DNA of 24,089 bases from the NCBI GenBank assembly GCA_000433735.1, contig HF998323.1, forward strand, positions 3,960 to 28,048, in the 5' to 3' direction. The position numbers and the translations under genes were made by a program. This document shows, one piece after another, positions 1 to 6,709 of the stretch (position 1 is the stretch's first letter; each line of letters opens with the position of its first letter). Below the pieces are notes generated by a model that was not told where the DNA came from, ran no database searches, and saw only the letters and a program-made list of their open reading frames with translations. This stretch comes from Clostridium sp. CAG:167. GTDB lineage: Bacteria > Bacillota > Clostridia > Lachnospirales > Lachnospiraceae.

Positions 1-18
1 ACTCCCTTTATCGGGAGT
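1..18 (-). terminator. possible operon-end hairpin at window edge
   Basis: A 6-bp inverted repeat, ACTCCC (1-6) and GGGAGT (13-18) with a 6-nt loop, lies 13 bases beyond the stop codon of the DUF6171 gene. On the minus strand the hairpin ends exactly at the window edge, so any T-tract would be outside. On the plus strand it is followed by GACGG and then a T-rich run, so it could also end a gene arriving from the left. It is short, and the assignment is tentative. Confidence 0.4.
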
Positions 19-31
19 GACGGTTTTTATT

Positions 32-274
32 TTACCATTTTTTATGAGGACAATGTCCCGCCCTTGCGGTGGCACGAAGTTCTACATAGCATCCGCAGGC
101 TCCACAGGTTCCGGCATTTAGCAGCTCACACTGCTTGCAGCTTGTAAGCCTTTCCTCGTATTCTTCCTCGGATACTCTATCTTCTTTTTTAATGGCTTCC
201 CGGTAAATTTCAATCTTTTTACCCTCTTCTTCTGCCATTTCCCGCAGCAGGCATTTCTTACAGATCCGTTCCAT
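32..274 (-). CDS. DUF6171-type small Cys-rich protein (80 aa)
   Basis: Small cytoplasmic protein with eight cysteines arranged as CxxC at residues 5-8, CxxC at 46-49 and a C57/C60/C62/C75 cluster, separated by a charged, probably helical stretch (12-45). This pattern fits a zinc-binding or iron-sulfur fold and resembles DUF6171, a family common in Clostridia with no known function that I can name. It starts 2 bp after the GH51 stop codon with no clear Shine-Dalgarno, so translation is probably coupled to GH51. It is the last gene of the arabinan operon seen here. A link to arabinan metabolism is not evident, and it may simply be a downstream passenger. Confidence 0.75.
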   Translation of the reverse strand: MERICKKCLLREMAEEEGKKIEIYREAIKKEDRVSEEEYEERLTSCKQCELLNAGTCGACGCYVELRATARAGHCPHKKW

Positions 275-276
275 CT

Positions 277-1782
277 TTATTTCTTCAGACGAAGCTCAAC
301 AACACTGTTCTTCGGCATAACAACACGAATTCCTTCTGCTGTCTCTGTATATCCTGTCAGATCTTTCTCTGTTACTGTCTCTGGTGCTTCAAATGTATTC
401 ATGGCATGCATATCATTTTCAGTCACAACCTTTGCCTCCGCTACTTTGTATCCATTTTCAGCCAGCTGGATATCAACTGTCTCTTCTGACTCGATGGACA
501 GGTTATTCATAGTAATCGTGATAATACCATCTGCATCCATCGATACAGATTCTGTGATCTTAGGAACTTTCCAGTCCTCTACACCGATCTCTTCCACACC
601 GGTTACAGCACTTTCCAACAGTGTTGCTCCCTGATGATGACGGTACATGTGCATAACATGATAGGTCGGTGTCTTGATCATCTGATCTCCCTCTGTGAGA
701 AGAACAGCCTGTAATACATTAACCATCTGTGCCAGTGCTGCAATCTTAACACGGTCACAGTGCTTATTGAAGATGTTCAAAGTGATGCCTGCAATCAAAG
801 CGTCACGGACGGTATTTTGCTGATACAAGAATCCAGGATTGGTTCCAGGCTCACATGTATACCAGGATCCCCATTCGTCTACACACATGCCCACTTTCTT
901 CTCCGGGTCATACTGATCCATAATAGCACCATGTTTGCGGATCAACTGATCCATAAACAATGCCTTATTCAAAGTCTTATACCATACCTCTTCATTGAAG
1001 TCTGTAGCGGATCCTTTGATTTCCCAGCCTTCCGGATGCACATAATAGTGCAGTGACAAATAATCCATAAATCCATGGAACTGCTCTGCATGGGAGAAGG
1101 CTGTTTTCATGACACCCTCTGTCCAGAAGTAATCTTCTACATTGGCACCACAGCATACTTTCTTGATCGGTTTCTTAGGATCGTAATTTCTTACATAAGT
1201 CTGGTATCTTCTGTACTCATTAGCATAGTGCTCTGGTGTCATGTTACCACCACAGCCCCAGTTCTCATTTCCTACACCAAAGAAATCAACTGTCCATGGC
1301 TCCTCACTGCCATTTTCTTTCCGAAGATCCGCCATCGGGGAAATACCATTGAAGGTCATATACTCAACCCACTCTGACATTTCCTGTACAGTACCGCTTC
1401 CCAGATTTCCATTGATGTAAGTCTTGCATCCAAGCTGGCGACACAACTCCATAAACTCATGGGTTCCGAAACTGTTATCCTCTACCACACCGCCCCAATG
1501 GGTGTTTACCATTTTTTTGCGATTTTCCTTTGGTCCAATACCATCTTTCCAGTGATATTCATCTGCAAAACAGCCACCCGGCCAACGAAGCATAGGAACT
1601 TTCAGCTCCTTCAGTGCTTCTACTACATCAGTTCTCATTCCATTTACATTGGGAATATCTGAGTTTTCACCCACATAAATTCCTTCATAAATACAGCGTC
1701 CCAGATGCTCTGAAAAGTGTCCATAAATTTCCGGCTCGATTCGATCCAGTTTATTGGTTTCATTAATAATCAGTTTTGCCAC
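277..1782 (-). CDS. abfA: GH51 alpha-L-arabinofuranosidase
   Basis: Cytoplasmic exo-enzyme releasing L-arabinose from the non-reducing ends of arabino-oligosaccharides by a retaining mechanism. The 501-residue length is normal for GH51. The acid/base Glu is E173 in GNENWG and the nucleophile Glu is E303 in DEWG; RWPGGCFADEY near residue 66 is also typical. There is no signal peptide, so substrate must be imported first. Translation starts at a GTG with a perfect AGGAGG (1791-1796) eight bases upstream. The RBS sits in the 16-bp gap after the upstream GH43 gene, so the two are co-transcribed. The C-terminal part is the usual beta-sandwich. Function is very likely; preference among arabinan, arabinoxylan and arabinogalactan fragments cannot be read from the sequence. 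Confidence 0.95.
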   Translation of the reverse strand: MAKLIINETNKLDRIEPEIYGHFSEHLGRCIYEGIYVGENSDIPNVNGMRTDVVEALKELKVPMLRWPGGCFADEYHWKDGIGPKENRKKMVNTHWGGVVEDNSFGTHEFMELCRQLGCKTYINGNLGSGTVQEMSEWVEYMTFNGISPMADLRKENGSEEPWTVDFFGVGNENWGCGGNMTPEHYANEYRRYQTYVRNYDPKKPIKKVCCGANVEDYFWTEGVMKTAFSHAEQFHGFMDYLSLHYYVHPEGWEIKGSATDFNEEVWYKTLNKALFMDQLIRKHGAIMDQYDPEKKVGMCVDEWGSWYTCEPGTNPGFLYQQNTVRDALIAGITLNIFNKHCDRVKIAALAQMVNVLQAVLLTEGDQMIKTPTYHVMHMYRHHQGATLLESAVTGVEEIGVEDWKVPKITESVSMDADGIITITMNNLSIESEETVDIQLAENGYKVAEAKVVTENDMHAMNTFEAPETVTEKDLTGYTETAEGIRVVMPKNSVVELRLKK

Positions 1783-1798
1783 GGGGTATACCTCCTAG

Positions 1799-2755
1799 TT
1801 AATTATCATATGAGAATACCGGTCTTCCATTCTCATCCCAGCGAATCTTCATAAGCATTGCATGACGATTTGGATTGTAAAGAGGGTTTCCTTCGATTTC
1901 TGCCTCTTTACGGGCATGATACACCATGATCGGATTTCCATCTTCATCTACTGTAAATGAGTTGTGACCCGGTCCGTAAATTTCCAGTTCATTGTTGGTC
2001 TGTAATACAGGATAACGCTCTTTTTTCCATGAAAGTGGATCCAGAAGATCAGAATCCAGATCTGCTGTCAACATTCCCATACAATAATTTACTCCTGTAT
2101 CACTGGCTGAATATGTAAGATAAATCTTACCATCATGCTGAATTGTTGCCGGTCCTTCGTTTACCCAGAAACCATGTCTTTCCCAGTCATAATCCGGTGT
2201 GGTAAGAAGAACCTGAACAGTCTTCAATGTATAACCATTTTCCATTTCTGCAATGTAAAGATTAGAAATCTGTGGTCCTACACTTACCTTTTCAGCCCAT
2301 ACATAATAATATCTTCCTTTATTTTCAAAAATTGTAGCATCCAGTGAAAATGCCTCAAATGAGAAAATATCGTCTTTTGCACGAGTCATCTTGCCTTTTT
2401 CAATCCATGGATCATTATATGGATCCTGTCCCTGACACTCCAATACATAAGGGCGGATATTCCAGATATTTTCCTTTTCGCCAGCTGCAAAATAAATGTA
2501 CCATTTGCCAAACAAATAGTGAATTTCCGGAGCCCATACATGCTCACTCATTAAGCCGGATTCGTGCTTATGCCATACTTCTTTTTCCTCTGCCTCCGCA
2601 AGACCATTTAATGTCTTGGATCTTCTCAGAATAATTCCGTCATAAGTCGGAACAGAAGCGGTAAAATAATAGTAACCATCTTTAAAAAATACATATGGAT
2701 CTGCACGCTGTAAAATCCACGGTTCGTTGTAGTTCACTTGATTGTTTGCTGCCAT
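1799..2755 (-). CDS. intracellular GH43 arabinofuranosidase/arabinosidase
   Basis: A 318-residue single-domain five-bladed-propeller glycosidase of GH43, an inverting family. The catalytic triad is visible: base D19 in RADPYV, pKa modulator D139 in SLDATIF and general acid E200 in NEGPA. GPGHNSF near residue 260 supplies the conserved His region. There is no signal peptide, so it acts in the cytosol on imported oligosaccharides. It resembles the exo-alpha-1,5-L-arabinofuranosidase type (subfamily 26-like), which is my inference from overall look. It starts at ATG with a GGAGG about nine bases upstream and is followed 16 bp later by GH51. The only leader between it and the upstream binding-protein gene contains a strong terminator, so it probably depends on read-through. 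Confidence 0.9.
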   Translation of the reverse strand: MAANNQVNYNEPWILQRADPYVFFKDGYYYFTASVPTYDGIILRRSKTLNGLAEAEEKEVWHKHESGLMSEHVWAPEIHYLFGKWYIYFAAGEKENIWNIRPYVLECQGQDPYNDPWIEKGKMTRAKDDIFSFEAFSLDATIFENKGRYYYVWAEKVSVGPQISNLYIAEMENGYTLKTVQVLLTTPDYDWERHGFWVNEGPATIQHDGKIYLTYSASDTGVNYCMGMLTADLDSDLLDPLSWKKERYPVLQTNNELEIYGPGHNSFTVDEDGNPIMVYHARKEAEIEGNPLYNPNRHAMLMKIRWDENGRPVFSYDN

Positions 2756-2786
2756 AATAATTTCCTCCAGATTTTATTTATTTTAG

Positions 2787-2818
2787 AAAAAAGAGGCAAG
2801 GCATAATCGCCTTGCCTC
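2787..2818 (-). terminator. intercistronic Rho-independent terminator
   Basis: Perfect 10-bp stem GAGGCAAGGC / GCCTTGCCTC (2793-2802 and 2809-2818) with a 6-nt loop, followed on the minus strand by six T residues (2792-2787). It lies 36 bases after the solute-binding-protein stop and about 31 bases before the GH43 start, leaving little room for another promoter. It therefore looks like a partial terminator that lowers expression of the downstream enzymes relative to the binding protein. Confidence 0.9.
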
Positions 2819-2854
2819 CACAAATAATTTAACACATATCGGTCAAATTATCAA

Positions 2855-4426
2855 TTACTCATTTGCTTTCTGCATATCAGTATATTCTTTTACTTCAGCG
2901 TCAGAAAGAACATTGTAACCACTTGGTCCGAAGTACTCGATCATTGCTTTTGCATGATAGTAATCAGCCTTCTTAGTAGCCTCATCTGCGTAGTCAGCAG
3001 CTTTGGATGTTCCACTGTCAACTTTGTCATGGATACCAATCTTGTTGAAGTATTCATCACAGTAGTTCCAGTAACCTGCGATACTAGTCCATCCATAAGG
3101 GATAGGCTGCATACAACTCTTGAAGTACTCTTTCCAGTAACCTACATGAGTATCATCCATGCCCTTGCAGTACATCTTGATGTAAGCATCCCATACTTCA
3201 GAATCTGTGGTGATAGGAGCTGGCATTACATCATATTTCAGTGCAAGACCATTTGCATTTGTCTTAGACTCGTCATTGTAGAGAGCGATTCTTGTCTTCC
3301 ATCCATCTTTACCAAAGCTCATGAACTTCAGAAGCTCATATGCTTCACGAGGGTGTTTACAAGAAGTTGTCAATCCACCAAAGTCGATTGTTGCAATACT
3401 ATGGTGATCTTTTGTTGCATCATCTTTGTTTACAGCAGGTACAACATAAGGAACGATATCCAGGTTATACTGTTTGAATGCTTCTGTATTCCATGTTCCC
3501 TGGAATGTCCAGAATGCTTCTGTAAACAATGCTACACGACCTGATGCACCACACCAAGCTGCGAAGTCACCCATCCAGTTCTCCATTTCCATAGAGTCTT
3601 TTACTGGAGCGATGTATCCGCCCTGTTTCAAACCAGCAAACTCCTGCTCACCAACAGCCCAAATACTCAGGTCGAATTTCTTTCCATCGAAACCAAACTC
3701 ACCTTTAATGTTCTGAGCAGCAGCGATTCCGTAATAAGAATCAAGTCTGTTGTAGTATCCACATCCGTAGTAAGCTGCACCACCATCTGGAGCATCTTTT
3801 ACGGTTGCCTTTTTGATCAAAGAAATCATATCTTTCCATGTCCAGTTTCTGGATGGAGCATCGATGTTCAATTTCTTCAATACGTTGAGGTCTACATACA
3901 TAACACCTGGGAAGAACTTAACAGGTACTGCATATCTGTGGCTTGTACCGAACATACCAATTCCACAATCATTGATTGTAGCAGCCAGTTTCTTAGTCTC
4001 TGGGTCAGAGTTCCAAAGCTGTGTGATATCTGCCAGCAAAGAGTTACTCAATGCGAAGTCAGCATCGGAGTACATAATTACATCCGGTGACTGGCTGTTA
4101 GATACCAGAGTCAATAATGTGTCATCGTAAGTTGCAACATTTTCATAAACAGTCTTTACCTTGATATTTGGATAAATCTGCATGAAACGGTCAGCCAGAG
4201 CTTTTACTGTCTCGTCCTGATCGAAATGGAAATAAGTCAGTTCAATGTTGTCACTAGTAAGATCCTTTGCCTTTGAATACTTGATACCGTCAAACTCGAC
4301 AGTCTCAGTCTCTCCACTAATTTTTGCTGAACCACTATCTCCGCCTGAACCACTACCGCCACCGCAAGCAGTAAGTCCAACCATAACAGAAACAGAAAGC
4401 ATCAAAGCCATCAATTTTTTCTTCAT
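2855..4426 (-). CDS. ABC sugar-binding lipoprotein (CUT1), second importer
   Basis: Extracellular solute-binding protein, family 1, 523 residues. The N-terminus has Lys residues, a hydrophobic stretch and lipobox LTAC with lipidated C21, followed by a Gly/Ser-rich linker (22-34). The mature domain starts around residue 60 and shows the type-1 pattern of repeated alpha/beta elements (for example PDVIMYSDAD). It delivers ligand, probably arabino-oligosaccharide by context, to the permease pair encoded just upstream. ATG start with AGGAGG eight bases before it. It has its own extended -10 promoter and a 5'-UTR stem-loop, and a terminator right after, as expected for a binding protein needed in excess over the permeases. 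The ligand is inferred from neighbours only. Confidence 0.92.
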   Translation of the reverse strand: MKKKLMALMLSVSVMVGLTACGGGSGSGGDSGSAKISGETETVEFDGIKYSKAKDLTSDNIELTYFHFDQDETVKALADRFMQIYPNIKVKTVYENVATYDDTLLTLVSNSQSPDVIMYSDADFALSNSLLADITQLWNSDPETKKLAATINDCGIGMFGTSHRYAVPVKFFPGVMYVDLNVLKKLNIDAPSRNWTWKDMISLIKKATVKDAPDGGAAYYGCGYYNRLDSYYGIAAAQNIKGEFGFDGKKFDLSIWAVGEQEFAGLKQGGYIAPVKDSMEMENWMGDFAAWCGASGRVALFTEAFWTFQGTWNTEAFKQYNLDIVPYVVPAVNKDDATKDHHSIATIDFGGLTTSCKHPREAYELLKFMSFGKDGWKTRIALYNDESKTNANGLALKYDVMPAPITTDSEVWDAYIKMYCKGMDDTHVGYWKEYFKSCMQPIPYGWTSIAGYWNYCDEYFNKIGIHDKVDSGTSKAADYADEATKKADYYHAKAMIEYFGPSGYNVLSDAEVKEYTDMQKANE

Positions 4427-4444
4427 GATTTTCCTCCTTTTATT

Positions 4445-4466
4445 GAACTTTGCTCTTACAAAGTTC
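4445..4466 (-). promoter_or_regulatory. perfect inverted repeat in 5' leader of binding-protein gene
   Basis: GAACTTTG and CAAAGTTC form a perfect 8-bp inverted repeat with a 6-nt loop. It lies between the predicted start of transcription (about 4483) and the Shine-Dalgarno (about 4433-4438). It can be a 5' stem-loop that stabilises the mRNA, or an operator just downstream of the promoter. Confidence 0.6.
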
Positions 4467-4489
4467 CATGATTATTTAGGCTATAAGAG

Positions 4490-4518
4490 ATTATAGCACA
4501 TTTACCATAAAAGTTCTA
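4490..4518 (-). promoter_or_regulatory. sigma-A extended -10 promoter for binding-protein gene
   Basis: On the minus strand TGCTATAAT gives a perfect extended -10 (hexamer at 4495-4490). The -35 region TAGAAC (4518-4513) at a 17-bp spacer is weak, as is usual with an extended -10. Transcription would start near 4483, leaving a leader of about 57 nt. Confidence 0.7.
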
Positions 4519-4642
4519 CTGTTTTTTATAAAAATTATGTACTTTTACTCATCTTTTTTTCAAATAATGTACACATTTTCATGATACACATAAAAACAAC
4601 CAATAAAACCGCTGTTTTTCGTCTTTTTATCGTTTATACAGC

Positions 4643-4674
4643 AAGAAAGGACTGCCCTAAAACAGTCCTCTCTC
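4643..4674 (-). terminator. stem-loop between permease and binding-protein genes
   Basis: 12-bp stem (4663-4674 with 4643-4654, two G-U pairs), loop of 8 nt, core AGGACTG / CAGTCCT. The right arm runs into TTTCTT, so the core hairpin plus this tract could act as a weak terminator; a full stem with no further T-run would act as an RNA-stability element. It begins about 25 bases after the permease stop and precedes the promoter at 4490-4518. The AT-rich stretch 4520-4640 also holds two copies of TGTGTA 15 bp apart (4590 and 4575) and nothing else I can name. Confidence 0.5.
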
Positions 4675-4698
4675 TTTCTTAACACTGTATATGATTTT

Positions 4699-5715
4699 TT
4701 ATTCACCAGTAATACCGGTCTTATCAATACTCTCAACAAAATATCTCTGCAGTACAAAGTACATAAGAAGCAGAGGCAGGATACTAAGCATAGTACCCGA
4801 CATATTGATTGCTTCATTGATACTGGTTGCACCGGATGCAGCTGTTGTTGCATAGCTGTTGTAGTTGCTGGCAAAGTTATCCAGCTGAATAACCAGTGAA
4901 GTCCAACCGGACTTTGTCATTACTCCTGATACATACATCTCTGTCAGATATGACTCGTTCCAGTACCATACAAAGGAGAACAGACCAACCGTAATAAACG
5001 CCGGTGTTGCAGATGGAAGGGAGATTCTAAAGAATGATTTAAAATATCCGGCTCCATCAATCTGGGCTGCTTCGATCAATACCTTTGGAACCTGGCGGAA
5101 GAACTGCCAGAAGATCAGGATAAAGATCGGTGCATTAATTCCCATTCCCAGCAATGGCGGAACCACAAATGGAAGGATTGTTCCCAGGATTCCGATCTGA
5201 CTGTAAAGTGCATAAGTAGGGATCATGGTTACCTGGCTAGGCAGAATAAACGTAAATACGATAACTGCCAGAACCACTTTTTTAAATGGAAACTCAAAAC
5301 GAGCCAGTCCATATCCGATAATGGCACAGGAAATCAAGTTACAAAGGGTTGGCACACCGGCAAGAATGATACTCTTGCCAAGAGATGCCCAGAAATCCAT
5401 ACTCTTTGCTGCCTGTGCATAGTTGCTCAGGATAAACTTACTAGGGATCCAGTTAATGGATGAATCCAGCAAGTCATCCAGGTTCATGAAACTCTTACTC
5501 AACATCTGAAGGATAGGATTCAAGTAAATGAAGCCGATACAGATCAGCAATGCATAAATGCAAAATACTTTGAGGAAACCCTGCTTCTCTTTAGAGCCCA
5601 TGAAGAACTTTCTCACTTTTTCTTTGGAGAATTTCTTGCCTGACTTTGCGCGAATCTTTGCATACTCTTTCACGCGAGCCTTATTTTGCTTCTTTTCTAG
5701 CTTGCTTTGCCGCAT
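4699..5715 (-). CDS. CUT1 ABC permease, MalG-like, second importer
   Basis: Inner-membrane subunit of a carbohydrate importer, 338 residues. It has a long basic cytoplasmic N-terminus (about residues 1-45), six hydrophobic segments from about residue 50, and the ATPase-docking loop EAAQIDGAG at 215-223. It pairs with the MalF-like permease encoded just upstream. A GTG at 5724 is in frame but only 1 nt after AGGAGG (5726-5731). The ATG at 5715 has a 10-nt spacing and is preferred; the gene then overlaps the previous one by 35 bp. No ATPase gene follows, so a shared MsmK/MsmX-type ATPase encoded elsewhere is expected. Confidence 0.92.
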   Translation of the reverse strand: MRQSKLEKKQNKARVKEYAKIRAKSGKKFSKEKVRKFFMGSKEKQGFLKVFCIYALLICIGFIYLNPILQMLSKSFMNLDDLLDSSINWIPSKFILSNYAQAAKSMDFWASLGKSIILAGVPTLCNLISCAIIGYGLARFEFPFKKVVLAVIVFTFILPSQVTMIPTYALYSQIGILGTILPFVVPPLLGMGINAPIFILIFWQFFRQVPKVLIEAAQIDGAGYFKSFFRISLPSATPAFITVGLFSFVWYWNESYLTEMYVSGVMTKSGWTSLVIQLDNFASNYNSYATTAASGATSINEAINMSGTMLSILPLLLMYFVLQRYFVESIDKTGITGE

Positions 5716-6709
5716 TTCTTGCACTCCTCCTTCTTACTCTCTTGAGCTCACGCTCATCTTTCTTCATCTGTTTCTTTGCTTTTTTAACCTGTTTTTCATA
5801 TACATCTTTCTTTGTAATGAACAGCAGAGCAAAGATACCGACGATCAACAATACCACAATGGAATATACCCATGCCATGGCAGATGCATATCCATATCCT
5901 TTCTCCCGTGTACCGGAGAACATAGCGTTTTTGATCAGTTCAATGATCTCATTCTGGTCGTTATTAGAAATAAATACGATCGTATATACACAGTTCAAAA
6001 GAATCATTGGTTTGATAGTTGGCAATGTAATCTTCCAGAAACATTCCCATCCGGATCCACCATCGATCTTAGCAGCTTCGTACTGAGACGGATCAATCTT
6101 CTGCAAAGCAGAAAGGAAGATCAGAATCTGTACACCTGAATACCAGAGAATGGTAATCATGTTTTCAAAAATACTGGAAATCGGCTTAGCCAGTGCCGCT
6201 GGCAGGAAACCGCTAATGGCATCTGTAATAGCCTGTGTATCCAGAGCTGTAATACTTCCGGCACCCTCTGCATTCAACATGCCAAGGATTGGTCCACTTA
6301 CGATGATAACCGGCAGGAAGAAGATCAATCGGAAAAATCCTTTTCCCTTAATCGGCTGATTCAGCATAATGGAGATCAACAATGCAAATACAACGATGAT
6401 CGGCACGGAAATAACCGTGGATACTACATAGTTAATAAGCTGTGTTGGGAACTCAGCATCTGACAGCAGAATCTGAGTAAAGTTTCCCTGACCCACGAAA
6501 GTATAGTTGGTACCAAGTGGTGTCATACGGATATTGTTCAATGCATACCAGAAAGAAGAAATCAATGGATACAGCAAAAATACCAATGCACCCAGGATCC
6601 ATGGTGATATGAACAAAAGTCCCATGCGGGCATCCCTCTTAGTCAGACGGCCCGGTTTGATCTTTTTTAACTTTCGTTTTTCTTCCTTCGTCAACTTCTT
6701 TTTACTCAT
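5681..6709 (-). CDS. CUT1 ABC permease, MalF-like, second importer
   Basis: 342-residue inner-membrane permease with a Lys-rich N-terminus (2-28), about six membrane segments between residues 30 and 295, and the ATPase-coupling loop EAAKIDGG starting at 211. The C-terminus (about 298-342) is an unusually long, strongly basic tail rich in Lys, Arg and Ala and probably helical. Its coding region overlaps the start of the next permease. It shares an ATGA overlap with the upstream DUF5696 gene, so the two are translationally coupled. It forms the channel with the MalG-like partner. Oligosaccharide specificity is inferred from the locus. Confidence 0.92.
   Translation of the reverse strand: MSKKKLTKEEKRKLKKIKPGRLTKRDARMGLLFISPWILGALVFLLYPLISSFWYALNNIRMTPLGTNYTFVGQGNFTQILLSDAEFPTQLINYVVSTVISVPIIVVFALLISIMLNQPIKGKGFFRLIFFLPVIIVSGPILGMLNAEGAGSITALDTQAITDAISGFLPAALAKPISSIFENMITILWYSGVQILIFLSALQKIDPSQYEAAKIDGGSGWECFWKITLPTIKPMILLNCVYTIVFISNNDQNEIIELIKNAMFSGTREKGYGYASAMAWVYSIVVLLIVGIFALLFITKKDVYEKQVKKAKKQMKKDERELKRVRRRSARNAAKQARKEAK

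Noticed and set aside
2954..3544. 196-residue open frame on the plus strand
   Set aside because: It lies wholly antisense to the binding-protein gene, is rich in Cys and Ile from reversed codons, and has no ribosome binding site or recognisable domain.
4566..4575. GTACA-containing palindrome as an AraR operator
   Set aside because: The match is limited to the common core and lacks the flanking ATTTGTAC / GTACAAAT symmetry of the known Bacillus AraR site.
4560..4874. 104-residue minus-strand frame reaching into the gap before the binding-protein gene
   Set aside because: Most of it is out-of-frame with the permease; the tail in the gap is low-complexity and covers the stem-loop. No ribosome binding site.
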